NCBI RefSeq assembly: GCF_014168535.1
Contig: NZ_CP060007.1
Coordinates: 3,658,001 to 3,722,000 of the forward strand
Source: Lacibacter sediminis
GTDB lineage: Bacteria; Bacteroidota; Bacteroidia; Chitinophagales; Chitinophagaceae
DNA: 64,000 nt
Direction of reading: 5' to 3'
Shown here: in pieces, positions 50,884 through 59,904 of the stretch
How the letters are laid out: each line of letters begins with the position of its first letter
How positions within the stretch are numbered: position 1 is the first letter of the stretch
Made by a program: the position numbers and the translations under genes
Notes under the pieces: model-generated
Database searches by the model: none
What the model was told of the DNA's origin: nothing
Seen by the model: only the letters and a program-made list of their open reading frames with translations

Positions 50884-53481
50884 ATGGCAAAGGCAGGCGC
50901 AGATACTCCGTTGATGCAACAACACAAGGCGATCAAGGCAAGATATCCTGATGCGATTCTTTTATTCCGGGTAGGCGATTTTTATGAAACCTTTGGAGAG
51001 GATGCGATTGTCACATCCCGTGTTCTCGGGATTACATTAACCAAACGCAACAATGGCTCTGTTGACAGTAACGAACTGGCCGGATTCCCGCACCATGCAT
51101 TAGATACTTATTTACATAAATTGGTAAAAGCTGGCCATCGTGTTGCGATCTGCGACCAGCTGGAAGATCCTAAACAGGCAAAAGGAATAGTAAAACGTGG
51201 TGTTACTGAACTCCTCTCACCCGGCACTGCCACCAATGATAAATTACTGGAACACGACAGCAATAATTTCCTTGCAGCCATTCATGAAGAGAATGAACGA
51301 TACGGTCTTGCTTTTACAGACATCAGTACAGGAGAATTTTTTATTGCTGAAGGAAACAAAGAATATGCTGATAAGCTGTTGCAAAGTTTAAAACCAGCTG
51401 AAGTTGTTTTTCAACGCAACAAACAAAAACAATTCAAAGAAAATTTCGGACCTAAGTTCTATACTTATCATTTAGAAGAATGGATCTTCAGCGAAGCATA
51501 TGCCACAGAACTTCTGCTGAAACACTTTCAAACACATTCGTTAAAAGGATTTGGGATTGAAGAACAAAAACTGGGTACTATTGCTGCAGGTGCTGTGCTT
51601 CATTACCTGAGAGATACTGAACATCCAAATCTCAATCATATCACTTCCGTTCAACGTTTGGATGAAGCTGATTATTTATGGATGGATCGTTTCACCATCC
51701 GCAATCTTGAAATACTTGGCAGCAATGCCGATGGAGGTAATTCCTTATTGAAAGTGCTCGACAATACTGTTTCCCCCATGGGAGCAAGATTGATGCGCCG
51801 CTGGATGGTATTGCCATTGAAAGATATGGAACGCATCAATGAACGGTTAGATGCTGTGCAATCGTTAATCCTTGAAACAGAACTTCGCAAGCAACTCCAA
51901 TCGCTCATTAAACAAAGTGGTGATGTGGAGCGATTGGTTGCAAAACTGCCTTTGAAGAAAATAAACCCACGGGAAATTCTTCATTTGGCAAAAGGTTTAG
52001 GTTTTGCAGAAAAGATCAAAGCGCAATGTGCCACTTCTTCCAATAATTATTTAAAAAGGCTGGGCGATACCATTAATCCCTGCCATTACATTGCTGAAAA
52101 AATTTTAAAAGAAGTTGTTGATAATCCGCCAGTAATGATCAGCAAGGGCGATGTGATTCGGGATGGTATTTACAGTGAGCTGGATGAGCTTCGCCGTATT
52201 GCTCATCATGGTAAAGAATATTTAGTAGAGATACAGCAACGTGAGAGTGAAGCAACAGGCATTCCTTCATTGAAGATCGCTTTCAACAATGTGTTTGGTT
52301 ATTATTTAGAAGTAACGAACACACATAAAAGCAAGGTTCCTCCGGAATGGACACGAAAACAAACACTTGCAAATGCTGAACGTTACATTACACCTGAACT
52401 AAAAGAATACGAAGAAAAGATCACCGGTGCAGAAGAGAAAATTCTGAAGATTGAAACAGAGTTGTTTGAAAAAATATTAATTGAACTGCAGGAATACATC
52501 GGGCCAATTCAGACCAATGGACAGGTAATGGCCATTCTTGATTGTATTTGCTGCTTTGCAGAAAATGCTTTGCAGTTCAAATATGTTCGCCCTCAGATGC
52601 AGGAAGATGCAACACTTGCATTGAAAGATGCACGTCATCCTGTAATTGAACGTCATCTGCCCGTTGGCGAAAGCTATATTGCCAACGATCTTGTACTTGA
52701 CAAGGAACAACAGCAGATCATCATTCTTACCGGTCCAAACATGAGTGGTAAGAGTGCTTTGCTTCGCCAAACAGGATTGATTGTTTTGATGGCGCACATG
52801 GGAAGTTTTGTTCCGGCATCTTCAGCAACCATTCCTTTAACCGATAAAATTTTCACACGTGTTGGTGCCAGTGATAATTTAAGTGGTGGCGAAAGTACAT
52901 TCATGGTGGAGATGAATGAAACAGCAAGTATCATTAACAATCTTTCATCAAGAAGCTTAATCCTGCTCGATGAAATTGGGCGTGGTACATCTACCTATGA
53001 TGGTATTTCTATTGCCTGGAGTATTGCTGAATTCCTACATCAATCTTCGCATCAACCAAAGACATTATTCGCTACACACTATCATGAATTGAATGAACTG
53101 GAAGAAAAATTTCCACGCATCAAGAACTACCATATCACAAATAAAGAAGTTGGCAACAAAGTGATTTTCTTACGCAAGCTGGCTCCCGGCGGAAGCACGC
53201 ACAGTTTTGGTATTCACGTTGCGAAGATGGCAGGCATGCCGGTTTCTTTGATTAACCGTGCCAATGAAATTCTAAAACAACTCGAAGATCAACGCAGCAG
53301 CGGCGATATAAAAGACCAGTTGAAACAACTGCCGGTACAAAAAATGCAGTTGAATATTTTTGATATACACTCGCAAACATTTGATGAAATAAGAACAATG
53401 CTCGATGGAATTGATATCAATCGCCTTACTCCTGTTGAAGCCCTGTTAAAACTGCAGGAGATAAAACAACGGTTGAATTGA
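50884..53481 (+). CDS. mutS: DNA mismatch repair protein MutS
   Basis: 865 residues, normal length for MutS1. The mismatch-recognition segment LLFRVGDFYETFGEDA carries the Phe-x-Glu-type motif, then connector, lever and clamp domains. The ATPase has Walker A TGPNMSGKSALLRQ (about 616-629), the signature STFMVEMNETASIINN, and Walker B LILLDEIGRGTSTYDG, then FATHYHEL. It recognises mispairs and starts repair with MutL. Its promoter abuts the ATG, implying a leaderless mRNA, unless the in-frame ATG at codon 11 (MQQHKAIK) is used. Confidence 0.98.
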   Translation: MAKAGADTPLMQQHKAIKARYPDAILLFRVGDFYETFGEDAIVTSRVLGITLTKRNNGSVDSNELAGFPHHALDTYLHKLVKAGHRVAICDQLEDPKQAKGIVKRGVTELLSPGTATNDKLLEHDSNNFLAAIHEENERYGLAFTDISTGEFFIAEGNKEYADKLLQSLKPAEVVFQRNKQKQFKENFGPKFYTYHLEEWIFSEAYATELLLKHFQTHSLKGFGIEEQKLGTIAAGAVLHYLRDTEHPNLNHITSVQRLDEADYLWMDRFTIRNLEILGSNADGGNSLLKVLDNTVSPMGARLMRRWMVLPLKDMERINERLDAVQSLILETELRKQLQSLIKQSGDVERLVAKLPLKKINPREILHLAKGLGFAEKIKAQCATSSNNYLKRLGDTINPCHYIAEKILKEVVDNPPVMISKGDVIRDGIYSELDELRRIAHHGKEYLVEIQQRESEATGIPSLKIAFNNVFGYYLEVTNTHKSKVPPEWTRKQTLANAERYITPELKEYEEKITGAEEKILKIETELFEKILIELQEYIGPIQTNGQVMAILDCICCFAENALQFKYVRPQMQEDATLALKDARHPVIERHLPVGESYIANDLVLDKEQQQIIILTGPNMSGKSALLRQTGLIVLMAHMGSFVPASSATIPLTDKIFTRVGASDNLSGGESTFMVEMNETASIINNLSSRSLILLDEIGRGTSTYDGISIAWSIAEFLHQSSHQPKTLFATHYHELNELEEKFPRIKNYHITNKEVGNKVIFLRKLAPGGSTHSFGIHVAKMAGMPVSLINRANEILKQLEDQRSSGDIKDQLKQLPVQKMQLNIFDIHSQTFDEIRTMLDGIDINRLTPVEALLKLQEIKQRLN

Positions 53482-53561
53482 TGACTAACCAATGACATTA
53501 AAAAAATTATCATATTCCGTTCTACATATTATCACACTTGTTTATTGTAGTTTAGCAGCGG

Positions 53562-54563
53562 ATGTATATTCGTTTTAAACAGAAAAACTTTAAAACCTGG
53601 ATACAGGAGCTGAGCCAGGGAACCGGCATCAAAGCAAAAAACAATCTGCTTACCTTAACCGAAAATATTGGTAGCGGCTATTGCTTTGCTGACAGTATTG
53701 ACCGCACATTCTCTTATGTGATGATGAATGTTGAACTGAACAGCGATTGCACATTGCACCGTGTCAGCAACAATCAAATGGGTTTACTGATCTTCTTCAA
53801 CCAAACTCAGATCAGCGATTATATCCGTCTTCGGCACAAGAAAGATTCACTTACTGACAGTCTCAACAAAAAACGCAGTAACATTTTTGTTTCATCTACA
53901 AATACAGAACTGGAAGTAAATTATCGTGCGGGTTCAAAATTAAAGCGGCTGGGCATTTATCTGTCACCCCAATGGATAGCCGATCATTTCGATGCCAATA
54001 CCAAACTACAGGTTGAGTTATTAACCAGCCAGGGACTTGAATTGATCGAGAAGCTTCCCATCAACCAGGAAATACAAGAGAAACTAAATCGCATTTTTGA
54101 TACGCAATTCAGCAGCGAACCCGATCGACTTGCTTTGAAAAGCAGGATCATCCTGTTACTTGAATATTTCTTCAGTACGTATCTGAATGAATCACTTGTC
54201 ATCAAAAACAAAAAGATCATTCCGGATGAAGACATTACACGACTCCGCAATATTGAAGCGCTGCTTGTAAATGAAGAAACAGAAAAATTCCCCTCCATTG
54301 TTAAACTGGCACGTATTGCTCAAATGAGCAGTACCAAACTTAAGCAACGCTTTAAGCAGGTGTATGGTTATCGTTTATATGAATTCTACAATAAGCAACG
54401 ATTAGAAAAAGCAAGAGAATTAATTAAGCAAGGGGTTACACCTAAAGAAGCAGGTTATACCATTGGCTTCAGCGATGTTTCAAACTTTACCAAAGCATTT
54501 AAAAAAGAATACGGTTTTACACCGGGAACTTTATTTGAAAAATCAACCAAGACCCTGCAGTAA
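53562..54563 (+). CDS. AraC family transcriptional regulator
   Basis: 333 residues. The C-terminal ~100 residues form the double helix-turn-helix: FPSIVKLARIAQMSSTKLKQ, then AGYTIGFSDVSNFTKAFKKE and YGFTPG. The N-terminal 220 residues are an effector-binding region without obvious relatives that I recognise. Ligand and targets unknown. It lies 80 bases after mutS. The terminator hairpin includes its last codons, with the stop codon in the loop. Confidence 0.92.
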   Translation: MYIRFKQKNFKTWIQELSQGTGIKAKNNLLTLTENIGSGYCFADSIDRTFSYVMMNVELNSDCTLHRVSNNQMGLLIFFNQTQISDYIRLRHKKDSLTDSLNKKRSNIFVSSTNTELEVNYRAGSKLKRLGIYLSPQWIADHFDANTKLQVELLTSQGLELIEKLPINQEIQEKLNRIFDTQFSSEPDRLALKSRIILLLEYFFSTYLNESLVIKNKKIIPDEDITRLRNIEALLVNEETEKFPSIVKLARIAQMSSTKLKQRFKQVYGYRLYEFYNKQRLEKARELIKQGVTPKEAGYTIGFSDVSNFTKAFKKEYGFTPGTLFEKSTKTLQ

Positions 54564-54580
54564 TGCAGGGTTTGTTTTTT
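54552..54580 (+). terminator. Terminator overlapping the AraC-family stop codon
   Basis: Stem ACCCTGCA / TGCAGGGT with loop GTAA (54560-54563) that contains the TAA stop, followed by a T-rich run. Confidence 0.85.
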
Positions 54581-54613
54581 CACACATTCTTTATTAAAGA
54601 AGAACGCAATCAT

Positions 54614-54643
54614 AAAAAAATCCCCACACAAAATGTGCAGGGA
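54614..54643 (-). terminator. Terminator of tRNA-His
   Basis: Minus strand: 10-bp stem TCCCTGCACA / TGTGTGGGGA with two wobble pairs, then TTTTTTT, six bases after the tRNA 3' end. Confidence 0.8.
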
Positions 54644-54649
54644 TAAGCG

Positions 54650-54724
54650 GGAGATTGAGGGGTCTCGAACCCCCGACCCTCAGAACCACAATCTGATGCT
54701 CTAACCAACTGAGCTACAACCTCC
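54650..54724 (-). tRNA. tRNA-His (anticodon GTG)
   Basis: 75 bases on the minus strand. It opens GGAGGTTG, an 8-base acceptor strand that includes the extra G at -1 typical of histidine tRNA, and closes CAATCTCC. D-arm AGCTCAGTTGGTTAGAGC, anticodon stem CAGAT/TTCTG type with loop TTGTGGT, and T-arm with GGTTCGAGACC. CCA is not encoded. A perfect promoter lies 13 bases upstream and a terminator follows. Confidence 0.96.
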
Positions 54725-54737
54725 GTCTTTGGGACAG

Positions 54738-54769
54738 CAAAAGTAATGGAAATCAGTTTTCCAAGCAAA
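54738..54769 (-). promoter_or_regulatory. tRNA-His promoter (TTTG-N20-TACTTTTG)
   Basis: Minus strand: TTTG (54769-54766), 20 bases, then TACTTTTG (54745-54738) followed by CTGTCCC. The -7 element ends 13 bases before the tRNA 5' end. Confidence 0.75.
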
Positions 54770-54822
54770 TCACTTCCAGAGAAATCAAAAAATAAACGTT
54801 CTTTGCAGCCACTTACAAATTT

Positions 54823-55428
54823 ATGAATTACTGGCTTATCCTGATTCCCGTTATTTCTGCTTTCATTGGCTGGGTTACCAACTGGGTAGCCATTAAAATG
54901 CTTTTTCATCCACGCAATCCTGTGAACGTGTTGGGCATTCGTATTCAAGGTATTTTTCCAAAACGTCAGGAGCAATTTGCCGAAAAGCTGGGGAAATTAG
55001 TAAGCCGGGAACTTCTCTCTTTCTCTGATATCGAAGAAAAGATCAGCAACCCTGAAAACCTGAAGAAGGTGTTGCCAATGGTTGAAACGCATATCGATCA
55101 TTTTCTGCGGGTGAAACTCAGCGAAAGCATGCCGATGATCAGCATGTTCATTGGCGATAAAACCATTGAAAAGCTGAAAGTTACTTTTATGGATGAGCTG
55201 GAGATACTCTTTCCAAAAGTGATGAAAGATTATACCAACACGCTCAAACAGCAACTTGACCTTGAACATATTGTAACGGAGAAAGTAAAAGCTTTTTCAG
55301 GCGATAAACTGGAAGAAATCCTTTACCAGGTAATGGCAAAAGAATTCAGATTTGTAGAAATCATTGGTGGAGTACTGGGCTTTCTCATTGGTATTTTACA
55401 AGTACTCCTCACCCTTCTTACGCAATAG
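54823..55428 (+). CDS. DUF445 family membrane protein
   Basis: 201 residues. An N-terminal membrane helix with IGWVTNWVAIKMLFHPRNPV, the defining DUF445 segment, then a helical middle region and a C-terminal membrane helix (GGVLGFLIGILQVLLTLL). Found widely in bacteria; related to YheB-like proteins of unknown function. A TTCTTTGCAGCC sequence lies 12 bases before the ATG. Confidence 0.9.
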   Translation: MNYWLILIPVISAFIGWVTNWVAIKMLFHPRNPVNVLGIRIQGIFPKRQEQFAEKLGKLVSRELLSFSDIEEKISNPENLKKVLPMVETHIDHFLRVKLSESMPMISMFIGDKTIEKLKVTFMDELEILFPKVMKDYTNTLKQQLDLEHIVTEKVKAFSGDKLEEILYQVMAKEFRFVEIIGGVLGFLIGILQVLLTLLTQ

Positions 55429-55555
55429 TTTCCACTCATCACAAACAAAATGGGGTCGGCAGAACATTTGCCGTCTAAAACGGTTAATTAGTCATTCATA
55501 CCAAATGAACTTCATAATTAATCAATTACGCAGAAATTTGCGCCTCAAATTTAAA

Positions 55556-58189
55556 ATGAATAACATGAGATTAGTCCTCAGTGTGCTTTCTTTACTTCTT
55601 AGTTTACAATTGGTTGCACAGGCTCCGGGCGGTCGGCCGGGCGGAAATGGCCAGATGAATATTGGTCGTTTCTATGGCAAGATCGTAGACACCAAAACAA
55701 ACAAGCCGATCGACGCAGCTTCGGTTCAACTCTATCAAAACAGGATGGACACAGCTACGAAAACCCGGAAAGACGTTTTGGTAAACGGACAGTTAACAAA
55801 AGCCAACGGTGATTTCAGCCTTGAAGGACTAAGCCCAATGGGTAATTATAAATTATTGGTGACTGCTATTGGTTTTAAAACCATTGAGCAAACCATCAGT
55901 TTTGGTTTAAAGCCGGGTGGTGCACCTGAGGACATAATGGCCATGCTCGATAAAGATCTTGGTAACATCAAACTTGAAACAGATATACAGCAGTTGAGTG
56001 AGGTGGTAGTAACTGCTGATAAACCTACATTGCAGCTAGGTATCGATCGCAAAATATTCAATGTTGAAAAGAATATTGTTTCGCAAGGCGGTACTGGTGT
56101 GGATGTAATGCGCAACGTTCCTACAGTGAATGTTGATATTGATGGCAACATCACCATGCGTAACAGTGCACCGCAAATTTTTGTAGATGGCCGTCCTACT
56201 GTATTAACGCTTGATCAAATTCCTGCTGATGCTATCCAAAGCATTGAGCTCATTACCAACCCATCTGCAAAATTTGATGCAAGTGGTGGCCAATCGGCTA
56301 TCATCAATATTGTATTAAAGAAGAATCGTCGTGTAGGTTACAGTGGCAGTGTGCGTGTGGGTGTTGATATGCGTGGTCGTGTGAATGGCGGTGGCGATAT
56401 CAACGTACGTCAGGGAAAAGTAAACTTCTTTGCAAATATTGGATTGAACCAACGTAAAGGCATTGGCTTTGGAGAAACAGATCGTAACAACTTTGGCGAT
56501 AACGTAGCAAATACACTTTTTACACGAAACCGCAACATCAGTGAAGGTATGTTCAACTTCGGTCGTGCAGGTTTTGATTTCCTGCTCGATAACAGAAATA
56601 CTCTTACAATTTCTGGCAACTTTGGTGGTGGTAATTTCGATCTCCTCGATCAGAACTATATCCGTTACGATTCAGCATATTCTACCCCGAAAACTATTTA
56701 TGAATACCGTGAAACAAACGGTATCAATAAATTTCGCAGTGCAGGTGCGTCCATCAGTTATAAACATATTTTCCCACGTGCAGGAAAAGAGTGGACAGCT
56801 GATGTAAACTACAATAAGAGCAGAAGTGAAAATGATCAATCAATTGATTTCACAAAATGGTATGATAAAGACTGGACAAATGTTTACATTCCTAAACAAA
56901 ATCAAATCAATAATGGCGGCGGTAACAACAGTTTTGTTGTGGCACAAACAGACTACACGGATCCTATTAATGAAAACATGAAGGTAGAAGCTGGTTTGCG
57001 CACACAGATCCGTTTATTTGAAAGCTTCCAGAATGTTTCTTATAATGGAGTTGCTCAAACAGGTTTGAGTAATCGATTTGAATATGTAGATTATGTTCAT
57101 GCTGCTTATGCAAGCTTTTCGCAAAAGATCAAAAAAGCAAATTTGAACTACCAGGTTGGTTTACGTGCAGAAAGTTCAAAATATGAAGGTGAGCAGGTTG
57201 GCAAACCCGGAACGTTCAACAACCAGTTTCCCTTAGCGTTATTCCCGAGTGTATTTTTATCGAAGGCACTTGAAGGAAAACAGGATCTGCAGTTGAACTA
57301 CAGTCGTCGTATCAACCGTCCAAGCTTCTTTCAATTGTTACCGAATACTGATATCAGCGATATCTTCAACTACCAAACAGGCAATCCAAATCTGAAACCT
57401 GAGTTTACAAACTCATTGGAATTGACCTATCAAAAAACATACGGGGACAAAAACAATACCTTCCTTGCTACTTTGTTTGGAAAGCAAACCAACAACCTGA
57501 TTTCACGTTACCAGAACAGAGAACAGATAGGCAATACAAAAGATACAGCCGTAATCAGCACTTGGGTGAATGCCGACAGAAGTTATGCAGCAGGACTTGA
57601 ACTTGTATTCCGTAATACTGTAAGTAAGTGGTGGGAGATAAACTATAACGTAAACGTTTACTATTCTAAGATCGATGGCAGCAGTGTTTTACCTGAGTTG
57701 AAAAACGAACGCACCAGTTATACAATAAAACTCAACAACTCATTCCGTTTAGGTAAAGGATGGAGTATGCAGTTGAGTGGTGATTATAATTCACGTTCTA
57801 TTCTGCCCGTATCATCTGGTGGCGGTGGTGGTCGTGGCGGCCGTGGTGGCGGAGGCTTTATGGGTGGTGGCGGATTTGGTGGTGGTAGTGTTTCAACCAC
57901 GCAAGGTTATATTGATGATAACTACTATGTTGATTTTGGTGTGCGCAAAGAATTCAAGATCAAAAAGAATACAGCTTTCGTATCATTAAACTGGAGCGAC
58001 GTATTCAGCACACGCAGAAACAATGTATTTTCTGAATCACAATACTTTGATCAATACAGCTGGAGAAGAAGAGATCCTACATTTGTACGTCTTAACTTCA
58101 ACTACCGCTTTGGTAAGTTTGATGCTTCACTCTTCAAGCGTAAGAACACACGTAGCGAAAGTGGAGGTGATGAAATGCAAATGCAATAA
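55556..58189 (+). CDS. TonB-dependent receptor with CarboxypepD_reg-like domain and OMP_b-brl_3-type barrel
   Basis: 877 residues from the ATG at 55556, which begins a signal peptide ending Leu-Val-Ala-Gln; longer frames overlap the DUF445 gene. Mature N-terminus is Gly/Pro-rich (APGGRPGGNG), followed by a CarboxypepD_reg-like domain (about 35-140), a plug with VVVTADKPTLQLGIDRKIFNVEKN and FVDGRPTVLTLDQIPADAIQSIELITNPSAKFDASG, then a barrel of the outer-membrane protein beta-barrel family (PF14905). Near residues 753-785 a surface loop is almost only Gly with Arg, Phe and Met. No SusD follows, so small ligands such as siderophores or peptides are possible. Confidence 0.93.
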   Translation: MNNMRLVLSVLSLLLSLQLVAQAPGGRPGGNGQMNIGRFYGKIVDTKTNKPIDAASVQLYQNRMDTATKTRKDVLVNGQLTKANGDFSLEGLSPMGNYKLLVTAIGFKTIEQTISFGLKPGGAPEDIMAMLDKDLGNIKLETDIQQLSEVVVTADKPTLQLGIDRKIFNVEKNIVSQGGTGVDVMRNVPTVNVDIDGNITMRNSAPQIFVDGRPTVLTLDQIPADAIQSIELITNPSAKFDASGGQSAIINIVLKKNRRVGYSGSVRVGVDMRGRVNGGGDINVRQGKVNFFANIGLNQRKGIGFGETDRNNFGDNVANTLFTRNRNISEGMFNFGRAGFDFLLDNRNTLTISGNFGGGNFDLLDQNYIRYDSAYSTPKTIYEYRETNGINKFRSAGASISYKHIFPRAGKEWTADVNYNKSRSENDQSIDFTKWYDKDWTNVYIPKQNQINNGGGNNSFVVAQTDYTDPINENMKVEAGLRTQIRLFESFQNVSYNGVAQTGLSNRFEYVDYVHAAYASFSQKIKKANLNYQVGLRAESSKYEGEQVGKPGTFNNQFPLALFPSVFLSKALEGKQDLQLNYSRRINRPSFFQLLPNTDISDIFNYQTGNPNLKPEFTNSLELTYQKTYGDKNNTFLATLFGKQTNNLISRYQNREQIGNTKDTAVISTWVNADRSYAAGLELVFRNTVSKWWEINYNVNVYYSKIDGSSVLPELKNERTSYTIKLNNSFRLGKGWSMQLSGDYNSRSILPVSSGGGGGRGGRGGGGFMGGGGFGGGSVSTTQGYIDDNYYVDFGVRKEFKIKKNTAFVSLNWSDVFSTRRNNVFSESQYFDQYSWRRRDPTFVRLNFNYRFGKFDASLFKRKNTRSESGGDEMQMQ

Positions 58190-58212
58190 GAAATCACCCA
58201 TGATATACGCTG

Positions 58213-58245
58213 ATCCCTCTCCATTTAAACGGAGAGGGATTTTTT
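58213..58245 (+). terminator. Terminator of the TonB-dependent receptor gene
   Basis: Perfect 10-bp stem ATCCCTCTCC / GGAGAGGGAT with 8-base loop, then TTTTT. Confidence 0.95.
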
Positions 58246-58328
58246 GTATCCTCATTTTCAGGTGAACTAAAGTAAATTCACTTTGCAAACGTTTTTCTTT
58301 TCAGGATACTGATACAAAATCAACCAAT

Positions 58329-59006
58329 ATGCAAACAGCCACAACACCCATGCGTGTAATTGTTACAGGAGCCAGCGGAATGGTAGGCGAAGGAGTATTA
58401 CACGAATGTCTCAATAGTAGTCTCGTAAAAGAAGTAGTAGTGCTTGGACGGAAAAGTTGCGGCATTACACATCCAAAGCTGAAGGAAATTCTACACAGTA
58501 ATTTTCATGACCTCTCTCCTGTTGCTGATCAACTGAAAGGTTATGATGCCTGCTACTTCTGTGCAGGTGTATCGTCAGTTGGGAAAAAAGAAGAAGAGTT
58601 TTATCATCTCACCTATAAACTTACCATGCATGTTGCTGAGACATTAGCAAAACAAAACAGCAACATGACGTTTTGTTATGTTTCCGGTGCCGGTACCGAC
58701 AGCAGTGAAAAAGGCCGACTCATGTGGGCACGGGTAAAAGGCAAAACAGAAAACGATCTGGTGAAACTTCCTTTTGCACAAGTCTATAATTTCCGGCCGG
58801 GTATTATTGAATCAGCACCCGGAATGAAGAATACTATAAAACTTTATCACTATTTCAAATGGCTGATCCCCATTATTAAACTCATTAGTAAAAATGGAGT
58901 AGTGAGTTTGGCAGAGATCGGGCAGGCCATGATCAAAGCCGCAACAAAAGGTTACAAAAAACAAGTACTGGAAGTGAAAGATATTAAGGAACTTGCTGCA
59001 TCATAA
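58329..59006 (+). CDS. NAD(P)-dependent epimerase-like Rossmann protein
   Basis: 225 residues. Cofactor motif VTGASGMVGEGVLHECL, then FCYVSGAGTDSSEKGR and FRPGIIESAPGMKN. The atypical short-chain fold resembles HTATIP2/NDUFA9-like oxidoreductases. Its catalytic residues do not follow the Tyr-x3-Lys pattern clearly, so it may be a sensor or reductase of unknown substrate. First of four same-strand genes to 60975, with the next starting after 9 bases. Confidence 0.85.
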   Translation: MQTATTPMRVIVTGASGMVGEGVLHECLNSSLVKEVVVLGRKSCGITHPKLKEILHSNFHDLSPVADQLKGYDACYFCAGVSSVGKKEEEFYHLTYKLTMHVAETLAKQNSNMTFCYVSGAGTDSSEKGRLMWARVKGKTENDLVKLPFAQVYNFRPGIIESAPGMKNTIKLYHYFKWLIPIIKLISKNGVVSLAEIGQAMIKAATKGYKKQVLEVKDIKELAAS

Positions 59007-59015
59007 ACAGCCGGT

Positions 59016-59870
59016 ATGAAAAAGGGTTTTCTTTTCTTTTTTACTTTTATCATTTCTATTCAAATACTACATGCGCAAACACCCTTGCGTGTCATGACGT
59101 TTAATATTCGTTTGAACACATCTTCTGACAGTTTAAATGCATGGCCCTATCGCAAAGACAATGTTGCATCACAAATACTGTTTCATAAAATTGAATTACT
59201 CGGCGTACAGGAAGCATTGCATGATCAGATGATCGACCTGCAGCAACGCTTACCTCAATTCAAATACACGGGCGGTGGCAGAGATGATGGAAAAACAAAA
59301 GGCGAATACAGTGCTATTTTTTACGATACAACAAAACTGCAACTGCTTGGCTCTTCCATGTTCTGGTTAAGTGAAACATCAACTGTTCCCGGCAGTAAAG
59401 GATGGGATGCAGCCATCACACGTATTGTCACATGGGCGAAGTTTAAAGATAAACGCACAAAGAAGATCTTCTTTGCTTTCAATACACACTTCGATCATAT
59501 GGGTAAGATAGCTCGAAGAGAAAGTGCAAAACTGGTATTACAGAAAGTAAAAGAAATTGCCGGCTCCATTCCTGCTGTTATCACGGGTGATTTTAATGCA
59601 GAGCCAGCAGATGAACCGATACAGGTGATCGTTGATAAGAATAATCCACTGCGCCTGACAGACAGTAAAGACCTTTCACAAGCACCTCACTACGGGCCAA
59701 CAGGAACGTTCACCGGCTTCCAAACCAAAGAACGCAACGATCAACCGATCGATTACATTTTTGTAAAAGGCAACTGGAAGGTACTAACCCATGCAACTAT
59801 TTCGCAAACATGGGGTGGTCGTTTTGCAAGCGATCATTTTGCAGTGATGGCTGAGTTGTTGCTGAGATAA
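59016..59870 (+). CDS. Exported endonuclease/exonuclease/phosphatase-family hydrolase
   Basis: 284 residues with a signal peptide (ending Leu-His-Ala-Gln). EEP motifs: RVMTFNIRLNT, LLGVQEAL with the metal Glu, TGDFNAEPADEP, and the C-terminal SDHFAVMAEL His. Family members hydrolyse phosphodiesters or phosphate esters of nucleic acids, inositol phosphates or sphingomyelin. Export suggests nutrient phosphate or nucleic-acid scavenging. Confidence 0.9.
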   Translation: MKKGFLFFFTFIISIQILHAQTPLRVMTFNIRLNTSSDSLNAWPYRKDNVASQILFHKIELLGVQEALHDQMIDLQQRLPQFKYTGGGRDDGKTKGEYSAIFYDTTKLQLLGSSMFWLSETSTVPGSKGWDAAITRIVTWAKFKDKRTKKIFFAFNTHFDHMGKIARRESAKLVLQKVKEIAGSIPAVITGDFNAEPADEPIQVIVDKNNPLRLTDSKDLSQAPHYGPTGTFTGFQTKERNDQPIDYIFVKGNWKVLTHATISQTWGGRFASDHFAVMAELLLR

Positions 59871-59904
59871 TGTTTATTGGTATCACATCTATAAAACATA
59901 GCAA

